This document shows, in pieces, positions 1-6,087 of a stretch of 9,724 nt of DNA (the stretch's first letter is position 1; each line of letters starts with the position of its first letter). Made by a program: the position numbers and the translations under genes. The notes beneath the pieces are model-generated. The model was not told where the DNA came from, searched no databases, and worked only from the letters and a program-made list of their open reading frames with translations. The stretch is from Rhodospirillaceae bacterium (GTDB lineage Bacteria > Pseudomonadota > Alphaproteobacteria > JABSOH01). The stretch covers positions 1 to 9,724 of the forward strand of contig JAHDDM010000027.1 of the NCBI GenBank assembly GCA_020629355.1, in the 5' to 3' direction.

Positions 1-1132
1 TGAGGCATTCGATGCAGGATAACACTACCGCAAGCATCAGCACCAGAGATATTCCGCTACTGGTAATAATCCAGCCTGCTATAAACGGGAATCCGAATAC
101 GCCAATAAAATACGACAGGCCAAAAATCTGTAATGTCTGGCTCAGATATTCGGGATGCGCATCATTGGCAGCCATTGCTTTCACAATAGGATAAGAAACA
201 CCATAGCCAATACCAAACAAGATTGCGCCTAAAATATACAGTATATTTTGACCTGCTAGAAACAGAAGGATCAGAACGCTGATCACCATAACCCCAAGCA
301 GCAGAGCAATAATCCCATAGGGCGATTTCCCACCTAAAAACTGTGCAAAAAGTACGCGACAAACAATCACAGTAACGGTGTAGCTGAAAAAATAACTGGC
401 ATAGTCGAGGCCATTCTGTTCCGCATAGACCGTTTGGAAGTTGCTCACCCCCGCAAACACGGACGCGCCAATACCCACCATGATAATCGGGCGCAATGCC
501 GCAGAACGCATGACAACAACAATCGCTTTCCAGCTCAATTCGCTATGATCATTGGCTTTGGGATCATGGCTATATTGCGCAATCGGCTTGCGTACTATCA
601 GGAAAAGAAATCCGCTTAAAAAACACAAAGCCGCCGTGATGCTGAAGGTGGTCTGCATTCCAAAGCCTGCATTCACCAGTAAAGAACCCAATACTGGCGA
701 TAGACCAAAACCCGCCATAATAAACACCGATAGCAGAGTAAACATGCGTACACGTTCCTCTTGGGCGGTAATTTCCGTCAAGACCACAGGTGTAAGGACA
801 TAAAACAGCCCCCATCCCAAGCCTAACAGAATAGCAGCAACAAACAGCATAAAGCCATAGGATTCCGCTTCTGCAAACAAATACAAACTGAGACTGATCA
901 AACCAGAAGCCAGAACAATAGTGTTCATGCGCCCTAACCTAGCCGTAATATGCCCAAGCGCGGTTACAGCAATCAGGGTGCTGATGGTGGTGGCCATTAA
1001 GACCGTGCCAACATCTTTTGTATTTGCGCCAAATTCTGCAAAAAGTGCAGGCAGAAGAAAGGTGAGGCCGTAAGATCCCGCCTGTAGGAAAACCGCCAGA
1101 AAATACGCAACAAATACAGCATTTTTTATCAT
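1..1132 (-). CDS. MFS-family transporter, C-terminus cut by window edge
   Basis: A polytopic inner-membrane permease of the major facilitator superfamily, probably moving a small solute by a proton- or substrate-coupled mechanism. I cannot name the substrate. Reading the minus strand from the ATG at 1132 gives 377 uninterrupted codons with no stop before the window edge. Family members are usually about 390-410 residues, so perhaps 15-30 are missing. The protein is a chain of hydrophobic segments starting directly at residue 4. The MFS signature loop after the second membrane segment is present as GHITARLGRMN (residues 60-70). A polar central loop (about 181-205, KPIAQYSHDPKANDHSE) separates the two six-helix halves. 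There is no strong Shine-Dalgarno; a purine-rich GGTAGG lies just upstream. The gene follows the peptidase/small-gene pair on the same strand after about 120 bp, and a candidate promoter sits in that gap. MFS membership is firm; drug efflux or metabolite uptake remain equally possible. Confidence 0.85.
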   Translation of the reverse strand, partial: MIKNAVFVAYFLAVFLQAGSYGLTFLLPALFAEFGANTKDVGTVLMATTISTLIAVTALGHITARLGRMNTIVLASGLISLSLYLFAEAESYGFMLFVAAILLGLGWGLFYVLTPVVLTEITAQEERVRMFTLLSVFIMAGFGLSPVLGSLLVNAGFGMQTTFSITAALCFLSGFLFLIVRKPIAQYSHDPKANDHSELSWKAIVVVMRSAALRPIIMVGIGASVFAGVSNFQTVYAEQNGLDYASYFFSYTVTVIVCRVLFAQFLGGKSPYGIIALLLGVMVISVLILLFLAGQNILYILGAILFGIGYGVSYPIVKAMAANDAHPEYLSQTLQIFGLSYFIGVFGFPFIAGWIITSSGISLVLMLAVVLSCIECL

Positions 1133-1197
1133 ATAGCCTACCGTCTTAGCTATCAAGCTGCTTTGTCAATGCGAACCAAAAATTCTGAATGCGTTTA

Positions 1198-1226
1198 AGT
1201 ATTTGAGATACTCACTGCATGATCAA
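1198..1226 (-). promoter_or_regulatory. Candidate sigma-70-type promoter of the MFS gene
   Basis: On the minus strand TTGATC (1226-1221) and AATACT (1203-1198) are separated by exactly 17 bp. Each matches four of six consensus positions, and the implied leader is about 60 nt before the ATG at 1132. The spacer holds a small palindrome, TGAG-ATA-CTCA (1204-1214), that could be an operator. A perfect TTGACA also occurs closer to the gene (1169-1164) but lacks a -10 at normal spacing. This is a consensus match only. Confidence 0.3.
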
Positions 1227-1244
1227 AAATAGGGGAGAAATCAA

Positions 1245-1314
1245 GTCCAGCCCATCTATAGCACAGAATGCACCGCCCAACGTGAAGGCATCGGGTTAGC
1301 TGGACGGGGGGTGC
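1245..1314. repeat. Two interleaved inverted repeats at the 3' end of the peptidase operon
   Basis: The first pair is GTCCAGC (1245-1251) with GCTGGAC (1299-1305), a perfect 7-bp match. The second is GCACCGCCC (1270-1278) with GGGGGGTGC (1306-1314), 8 of 9 matched. The arms alternate a-b-a'-b', the order of an H-type pseudoknot, and the last two arms are directly adjacent. The region spans the stop codon (1258-1256) and the Pro/Arg-rich C-terminal codons of the small gene. Downstream on the minus strand the RNA would be T-rich but lacks a clean T-run right after a stem, so it is not a textbook terminator. Confidence 0.35.
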
Positions 1315-1477
1315 GTAGCGGTTCACAGGTAACTCTGTAAGGTTTGGGCTTAATATGCTTGAACACTTCTGCCAAGCGTGCCGCCTCGGACAAGGCTAAA
1401 TCCCGCTCTTCATTGGATAGGTTTTTTTGCATCGCCTCGACTTTATTAGTCAAAGTGTTAGAGATAGGTTTTTTCAT
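1256..1477 (-). CDS. Small protein of unknown function coupled to the SDH-type peptidase
   Basis: An unrecognised 73-residue protein. Its ATG (1477-1475) overlaps the stop of the upstream peptidase gene as ATGA. A good ribosome binding site, GCAGGA, lies 7 nt before the ATG inside the end of the peptidase gene, which supports real translation. Residues 1-45 are charged and likely helical (EAMQKNLSNEERDLALSEAA, then RLAEVFKHIK). Residues 46-73 are rich in Pro and Arg (LRTPRPANPMPSRW) and coincide with an inverted-repeat region in the DNA, so the biologically important part may be the N-terminal helix. No signal peptide or membrane segment is visible. Tight coupling suggests a partner, adaptor or inhibitor of the peptidase, but that is inference from position only. 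Existence of the gene is fairly likely; its function is unknown. Confidence 0.6.
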   Translation of the reverse strand: MKKPISNTLTNKVEAMQKNLSNEERDLALSEAARLAEVFKHIKPKPYRVTCEPLRTPRPANPMPSRWAVHSVL

Positions 1478-2301
1478 ATCGGCATCCTGCGGTTATAGAA
1501 AAACGGCAAAGTGTTTGTGCGATCAATATAGGCGGTAATTGTGTCATTAAAGCAACGAATTGCGGGAAAAAGTTCCTCACTTTCAGTATAATCATCAATC
1601 TTTATCTTTAAGTCTGTCAATTTTGAGATATCAAGCTGTCGCCCATGAGAAAGCCAGCGCTTATGATCCGCTAAAGATTTTGCTATCTGTCTAGCTCTAG
1701 CGATCTTTTGTTTATTGGTTACAGGCTTCCCGCTTGAACCATGCGTCCTCCAGTCTTTGAATTTATACTGTACCAGCCAATTCTTGAGCAAGTCAATAGA
1801 CAAATCACGTGCTTGTTCAAACAGCGCAAGCCTCGCCAAGTCTATATCTTTCAAAAGGATAACATCTGCAGAGGTGAGCGAGTCTTTATCAGCTATTTCT
1901 GCCACCTTGTCCAGATACCCCATAGCGGGAACAAAAGATTGTGAATTAGGATCGAATACCTGCGGGTCAATCGGTCCTAATGCCGAACTATAGTCCATAT
2001 AGATTTTGTCACCCGACATACACAAAATAGTCCCTGCGGACATAGCATAGTCTGGCACTGCAAAGAACACCTGCTCATAGTGCTTACGCAAAATTTGAAC
2101 CATTCCTTCAGCTGTTTCAACAGACCCACCACCTGTTCGAATAGCTACAAAGATCGTTTTATATGGCTTCTCTGCCTGAAACACAACACCTTCTATAAAA
2201 TCACGAAACTGTCTTTGGTACGCTGGATGAATTGCGCCATCATAAAAGATCACTTCTGCGCTTAAATGTTCTTCAATCAAACTTGCTTGATGCCCTATCA
2301 T
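1474..2301 (-). CDS. SDH-family Clp-fold serine peptidase (SppA/ClpP superfamily)
   Basis: A 275-residue predicted serine peptidase with the Clp/crotonase fold, closest by motif to the serine dehydrogenase proteinase (DUF114) group. The pattern runs in order: an oxyanion-type glycine loop RTGGGSVETA (55-64), then YAMSAGTILCMSGD (85-98) with putative nucleophile Ser88. Next comes SALGPIDPQ (106-114) with Asp112, and late SHGRQLD (218-224) with His219, matching the Ser-Asp-His order described for that family. Residues 195-215 are a basic helix (KQKIARARQIAKSLADHK). No signal peptide or membrane anchor is visible, so it is probably cytosolic. The ATG at 2301 lacks a Shine-Dalgarno, and no other in-frame start codon exists back to an in-frame stop. 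Translation may depend on reinitiation from a 14-codon leader ORF (2317-2273) that does have AAGGA. The target is unknown. The fold is well supported; catalysis is inferred from motifs. Confidence 0.82.
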   Translation of the reverse strand: MIGHQASLIEEHLSAEVIFYDGAIHPAYQRQFRDFIEGVVFQAEKPYKTIFVAIRTGGGSVETAEGMVQILRKHYEQVFFAVPDYAMSAGTILCMSGDKIYMDYSSALGPIDPQVFDPNSQSFVPAMGYLDKVAEIADKDSLTSADVILLKDIDLARLALFEQARDLSIDLLKNWLVQYKFKDWRTHGSSGKPVTNKQKIARARQIAKSLADHKRWLSHGRQLDISKLTDLKIKIDDYTESEELFPAIRCFNDTITAYIDRTNTLPFFYNRRMPI

Positions 2302-2354
2302 GTGTGTTAAATAGCATGAGCGAATTCCTTTACCATACCTTGCCCGTTCTCATT

Positions 2355-2501
2355 TCAAAAGTCAACGACCCTAATGTAGCATTGGTCTCTGATGACCAAT
2401 CCGAGATATTGCGCTGGAACCATCAATAACGGCATCGGCGGTAAACAACCAGAAAGCGCCAAAGCAACAAAAATCAACAATGCATCCTGAGAGAATTTCA
2501 T
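2355..2501 (-). CDS. Putative 48-residue lipoprotein overlapping the secA stop
   Basis: A short ORF reads from ATG (2501-2499), sharing ATGA with the secA stop codon, to TGA (2357-2355). The product begins MKFSQDALLIFVALALSGC: a short N-region with one Lys, a hydrophobic stretch (7-16), and a consensus lipobox LSGC placing the lipidated Cys at residue 19. The mature part would be only about 30 residues, starting CLPPMPLLMVP and carrying a second Cys at 41. If real, it is exported by Sec, lipidated, and anchored in a membrane. The Asp at position 6 and the single positive charge are not ideal for a signal peptide, and there is no strong ribosome binding site, so it would rely on translational coupling to secA. 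The peptidase gene starts 53 bp downstream. I do not recognise a family. A chance ORF cannot be excluded. Confidence 0.42.
   Translation of the reverse strand: MKFSQDALLIFVALALSGCLPPMPLLMVPAQYLGLVIRDQCYIRVVDF
2381..2400. repeat. Perfect 7-bp inverted repeat upstream of the peptidase gene
   Basis: ATTGGTC and GACCAAT flank a 6-nt centre, forming a perfect dyad about 80 bp before the peptidase start and inside the putative lipoprotein ORF. It has no following T-run, so it is more like an operator or an mRNA hairpin than an intrinsic terminator. Confidence 0.35.
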
Positions 2502-5098
2502 TTCTTGCGTTTGGATTTTTTACTCGCGGGTTTTTTCGGTTTTTCGGCAGGTTTTTTATCACCGAACACATCGATAGACCCCACGCTTACTCTGGTTTTT
2601 CCTTGTGGCACATTACGTTGAGACGGGGTTTCAGGGTTCAATTCCACCCATGACAGGAACTGCACAACATTTTCATGCAGACGATCCAGCATGGCTTGGA
2701 ACAGCGTAAAGGCCTCTTGTTTGTATTCGTTCAACGGGTCACGCTGTGCCACGGCGCGAAGTCCGATCCCCTGCCGCAAGCGTTCCAGTTGCAACAGGTG
2801 GTCTTTCCAGCCCGTATCAAGGAATTGCAGCAACAGCGAGCGTTCCGCCGCCCGCATAATCTCTGGCGACATCCGTGCAGTTTTCTTCGCCATGTGAATA
2901 TCGGACATTTCCTGTAAGCGAGTGCGGGCTTCTTCAGAGCCTAAACCTTCTTCGTGTTTCCAAGCCTCAGCATCAATTTCGACACCTAAAACCTGCAAAG
3001 CCCGTTGGTGCAGCTGCTCCATATCCCATTCATCTGGCAGGGATTGTGGCGGCATTGCGGTATCGATAATCGCATCAATCTGCTGCTGGCGAAATTCTTC
3101 AACCTCGGCACTAATATCTACGGCATCCATCAATTCACGGCGATAATCAAACACCACCGTACGCTGTTCGTTCATCACATCATCAAATTTCAAAATCTGT
3201 TTCCGAATCTCGAAATTGCGTTCCTCGACTTTGCGTTGCGCACGTTCAATCGCCTTGCTGACCCACGGATGGACAATGGCCTCGCCTTTCTCAAGGCCAA
3301 GCTTCTTCAACATCCCCTCAAGACGCTCTGAGCCGAAAATCCGCATCAAGTCATCACTAAGACTGACAAAGAATTTCGATTCTCCAACATCACCTTGCCG
3401 ACCAGAGCGGCCTCGGAGCTGATTATCAATCCGCCGAGATTCGTGCCGTTCCGTGCCGATTACATACAATCCGCCTGCTTCCAGCACTATCGCGCGCTCA
3501 CGTGCAATTTCAGCCTTGACGGCCTCGGCTTTTGTGTCAAAATCTGGATCATCGCGTAAGGCCTGCAAACGCGATTCAAGATTGCCGCCAAGCTGAATAT
3601 CCGTGCCGCGCCCTGCCATATTGGTCGCTACGGTAATCGCGCCAGGCAATCCCGCATCGGCAATGATTTTTGCTTCGCTTTCATGGTGACGTGCGTTCAA
3701 GACATTATGCGCAAAGCCTTCTTTTTTGAGCAATTTTGAAAAACTCTCGGATTTTTCAATCGAGACCGTACCCACCAGAATCGGTTGCTTTTTCGCATGG
3801 CAGAGCTTTATCTGCTCGATAACCGCCGCATCTCGTTCCGCACTAGAGCCATAAATCTCGTCTTGATGATCCTGCCGCACCATGTCTTTATTGGTCGGCA
3901 ATTCATAGACCGAAAGGTAATAAATCTGCTCGAACTCGGTTGCTTCGGTCAAGGCCGTGCCCGTCATGCCCGAAAGCTTCTCGTACAGACGGAAATAATT
4001 TTGGAACGTCACAGAAGCTAAGGTCTGGTTCTCTTTCTGGACTTGCAAGCCTTCCTTGGCCTCCAAGGCTTGATGCAGACCATCAGAATAGCGGCGGCCT
4101 TCCATAATATGACCCGTAAATTCATCAATCAGCAAAAGCTGTCCATCACGGACAATATATTCGACATCTTTGGTGAACAGGTACTGCGCGCGCAAGGCCT
4201 GATTGATATGATGCACCAGCATGACATTCTGTAAATCATACAGGCTGCCCTCGGTAATGATTCCAGCAGCTTTCAACAACTCTTCGGTGCGGATATTACC
4301 CGCCTCGGTCAAGGTAAGCGAGCGTTGCTTCTCGTCTTTTTCAAAATGCTCTTCACTCAATTCGTGCGAAAGCTTTTCCGCAAGATAAAATAGCTCAGGA
4401 TTACTGTCTGCTGGCCCAGAGATAATCAAGGGCGTTCGGGCCTCATCGATCAGAATCGAATCAACCTCATCAACGATGGCATAATGAAAACCGCGTTGCA
4501 CAAGCTGGTCTTTACTGAATTTCAGATTGTCGCGAAGATAATCAAAGGCCAGTTCGTTATTCGTGGCAAAGGTCACATCACAGCCATAGGCCGCGCGCCG
4601 TGCCTCATCATCCATGCCGCCTTGAATGACACCCACACTCAGACCCAAAAATTCATAGACCTGCCCCATCCAGGCCGCATCACGCGAAGCAAGGTAATCA
4701 TTCACCGTCACAACATGCACGCCTTGACCCGCAAGAGCGTTCAGATACACGGCCAAAGTCGCGACAAGGGTTTTGCCCTCGCCAGTTTTCATCTCGGCAA
4801 TGTTGCCTTGATGGAGAATGATCCCACCCAACATCTGAACATCAAAATGCCTAAGGCCAATGGTGCGCTTGCCAGACTCCCGCACCAGAGCAAAGGCTTC
4901 TGGCAGTAAGGTATCTAATGCCTCGCCCTCCCGCGCACGTTCGCGCAATGCGGTGCTTTTCGCAAGAATTTCTGCATCATCACAGTCTTGAAGCCCTGCC
5001 TCAAGAGCGTTAATTTTTGCCACGCTTGGACGCAATGAAGCCACCAGACGATCACTGGTAGAACCGAATACTCGGCGAAAAAGACCTTGAAAGACCAT
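2498..5098 (-). CDS. secA: SecA preprotein translocase ATPase
   Basis: The peripheral membrane ATPase that drives unfolded preproteins through SecYEG. At 866 residues it has all motor elements. Walker A is MKTGEGKT (103-110) and the Walker B/DEAD-like box is DEVD (210-213), followed by IDEARTPLIISG. The SecA signature ATNMAGRGTDIQLGGN spans 491-506, and the arginine-finger region is LRGRSGRQGD (561-570). The helical scaffold and wing follow (about 610-820). The start ATG has AGAAGAG 7 nt upstream, and the N-terminus MVFQGLFRRVFGS is typical. The C-terminus is odd: after about residue 840 it ends in DVFGDKKPAEKPKKPASK and KSKRKK. The usual Cys-x-Cys...Cys-His zinc-binding motif that contacts SecB and ribosomes is absent. 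No frameshift is seen. It is divergent from the parvulin gene, and a putative lipoprotein ORF overlaps its stop. Confidence 0.98.
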   Translation of the reverse strand: MVFQGLFRRVFGSTSDRLVASLRPSVAKINALEAGLQDCDDAEILAKSTALRERAREGEALDTLLPEAFALVRESGKRTIGLRHFDVQMLGGIILHQGNIAEMKTGEGKTLVATLAVYLNALAGQGVHVVTVNDYLASRDAAWMGQVYEFLGLSVGVIQGGMDDEARRAAYGCDVTFATNNELAFDYLRDNLKFSKDQLVQRGFHYAIVDEVDSILIDEARTPLIISGPADSNPELFYLAEKLSHELSEEHFEKDEKQRSLTLTEAGNIRTEELLKAAGIITEGSLYDLQNVMLVHHINQALRAQYLFTKDVEYIVRDGQLLLIDEFTGHIMEGRRYSDGLHQALEAKEGLQVQKENQTLASVTFQNYFRLYEKLSGMTGTALTEATEFEQIYYLSVYELPTNKDMVRQDHQDEIYGSSAERDAAVIEQIKLCHAKKQPILVGTVSIEKSESFSKLLKKEGFAHNVLNARHHESEAKIIADAGLPGAITVATNMAGRGTDIQLGGNLESRLQALRDDPDFDTKAEAVKAEIARERAIVLEAGGLYVIGTERHESRRIDNQLRGRSGRQGDVGESKFFVSLSDDLMRIFGSERLEGMLKKLGLEKGEAIVHPWVSKAIERAQRKVEERNFEIRKQILKFDDVMNEQRTVVFDYRRELMDAVDISAEVEEFRQQQIDAIIDTAMPPQSLPDEWDMEQLHQRALQVLGVEIDAEAWKHEEGLGSEEARTRLQEMSDIHMAKKTARMSPEIMRAAERSLLLQFLDTGWKDHLLQLERLRQGIGLRAVAQRDPLNEYKQEAFTLFQAMLDRLHENVVQFLSWVELNPETPSQRNVPQGKTRVSVGSIDVFGDKKPAEKPKKPASKKSKRKK

Positions 5099-5120
5099 TA
5101 CAAAACTCTTCTGCTAAAAT

Positions 5121-5149
5121 AATCTATGTTGTGTGGATACTCTTTCACA
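5121..5149 (-). promoter_or_regulatory. Weak candidate secA promoter
   Basis: On the minus strand TAGATT (5126-5121, four of six matches to the -10 consensus) lies 17 bp downstream of TGTGAA (5149-5144, a poor -35). The implied leader is under 20 nt before the secA ATG at 5098. A near-consensus DnaA box falls inside the spacer. Support is low because the -35 is poor. Confidence 0.22.
5132..5140 (-). promoter_or_regulatory. DnaA-box-like site, one mismatch
   Basis: TGTGGATAC on the plus strand reads GTATCCACA on the minus strand, eight of nine positions of TTATCCACA. It lies in the secA/parvulin intergenic region, in opposite orientation to a perfect box at 5196-5204. Confidence 0.35.
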
Positions 5150-5186
5150 GGTTTGCGGTCAATATAGCTTTCAAACAATGCAGTCC

Positions 5187-5215
5187 TTGCAAGTCTTATC
5201 CACAGACCCTAAATA
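5187..5215 (+). promoter_or_regulatory. Candidate promoter of the parvulin-argJ-mutT-comF operon
   Basis: TTGCAA (5187-5192) and TAAATA (5210-5215) are spaced by 17 bp. The -35 matches four of six positions; the -10 is weak. It would give a leader of about 30 nt to the ATG at 5251. The perfect DnaA box occupies the spacer, so DnaA binding would be expected to block RNA polymerase if this promoter is used. Confidence 0.27.
5196..5204 (+). promoter_or_regulatory. Perfect DnaA-box consensus
   Basis: TTATCCACA matches the high-affinity DnaA consensus TTATNCACA exactly. It sits in the divergent region between secA and the parvulin gene, about 47 bp before the latter. By simple arithmetic about 0.3 matches to this consensus are expected by chance in a window of this size, so the single site is only suggestive. 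The inverted near-match 55 bp away strengthens it somewhat. Confidence 0.45.
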
Positions 5216-5250
5216 TAGGTTCAAAGACACATAATATAAGGTTTATCTCC

Positions 5251-6087
5251 ATGATTTTTTCCACCCCCTCTGTACAACGCCTTGCTTTTGGGCTTGTTTT
5301 TAGTGCCATAAGTTTCTCAGCCGTTGCCGAAGACCGTATTGTCGCCACCATGAACGGCGTGGATTACACCGAAAGCATGCTGAGATTACGGCTGGCACCA
5401 CTACTTGAGCAGCCGCAATATTCACTGGAAACGCAATATCCGCAACTGCTTGAGCAGTTCCTGCTTGAGGAACTGGCGTTTGATAATGCCACAAAGGCCG
5501 GCTATGCTGATGATCCCAGAGTACAGGAACAGGTGCAGCGCGCGACATTTAGCTTTATGAATCGATATTATTTCGAGGATCAGCTGGCGAAAATGATCAC
5601 CGATGAAGCCGTGGTTGCAGAATACGAGGCGAGAATGGGCAGCAGCGAATCGATTCAAGAAATCCACGCCCGTCATATCCTGCTGGCAACCGAAGAAGCG
5701 GCTCATAAAGTCATTGCCTTGCTGGATGATGGTGGTGATTTTGCGAAGCTTGCCCGTGAACACTCCACAGGGCCGTCATCGTCACAAGGCGGCGATTTAG
5801 GCTATTTCAGCAAAGGCCAGATGGTGCCAGAGTTTGAGCAGGCCGCTTTCGCCCTTGAGGTTGGTGCCTACACCAAAGAACCCGTGAAGACGCAATTTGG
5901 CTATCACGTTATCCTGCTCGAAGACAGCCGCGAGGCCGCAAAGCCTAGCTTTGCCAGTCTACGGCAAGAAATTTTGCAAGAACTGAAAGTCAAGGCCGCG
6001 CATGATTTTGTCAACGAGATAAAGGCAGCTGCAACTATTCAGCGTTATGACCTGAATGGCAATCCGTTGGCCTCTTCTGACCAATAA
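5251..6087 (+). CDS. Exported parvulin-type peptidyl-prolyl cis-trans isomerase
   Basis: A periplasmic folding factor of the PpiC/SurA/PrsA type that isomerises Xaa-Pro bonds in exported proteins. The 278-residue precursor starts with a Sec signal peptide. Hydrophobic residues 11-24 end in SFSAVA, with probable cleavage before Glu27 (or nearby). A helical N-terminal chaperone-like region spans about 28-135. The rotamase domain (138-224) shows IHARHILLA, then HSTGPSSSQGGDLGYFSKGQ, then MVPEFEQAAF and FGYHVILLED, the classic parvulin pattern. A charged C-terminal helix follows. I chose ATG 5251 because it begins the signal peptide and has AAGG 9 nt upstream. A longer in-frame reading from GTG 5131 would put 40 unlikely residues ahead of it. 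The gene opens the operon and overlaps argJ by one base (TAATG). The link to SecA, divergently encoded, is functional: one exports, the other folds. Confidence 0.93.
   Translation: MIFSTPSVQRLAFGLVFSAISFSAVAEDRIVATMNGVDYTESMLRLRLAPLLEQPQYSLETQYPQLLEQFLLEELAFDNATKAGYADDPRVQEQVQRATFSFMNRYYFEDQLAKMITDEAVVAEYEARMGSSESIQEIHARHILLATEEAAHKVIALLDDGGDFAKLAREHSTGPSSSQGGDLGYFSKGQMVPEFEQAAFALEVGAYTKEPVKTQFGYHVILLEDSREAAKPSFASLRQEILQELKVKAAHDFVNEIKAAATIQRYDLNGNPLASSDQ

Noticed and set aside
1133..1255. Remnant of an insertion sequence between the small gene and the MFS gene
   Set aside because: Translating parts of the minus strand gave no transposase motif, and I saw no terminal inverted repeat pair or target duplication.
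1274..1301. Integron attC-like core sites (GCCCAAC ... GTTAGCT)
   Set aside because: The right core breaks the GTTRRRY rule, the spacing is far too short, and the inner L sites are missing. No integrase is present.
2371..2571. 66-codon minus-strand ORF over the secA C-terminus
   Set aside because: It is out of frame with secA inside a Lys-rich coding tail. The neighbouring frame starting at 2501 has a real lipobox and a stop-start overlap, so it is the better reading.
4484..4909. 141-codon plus-strand ORF antisense to secA
   Set aside because: It lies wholly within the conserved secA motor region on the opposite strand, shows no recognisable domain, and is explained by codon constraints of secA.
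5131..5250. Longer N-terminus of the parvulin from GTG 5131
   Set aside because: It would place 40 residues with no export features ahead of a clear signal peptide, and would run through the intergenic region holding DnaA boxes and candidate promoters.
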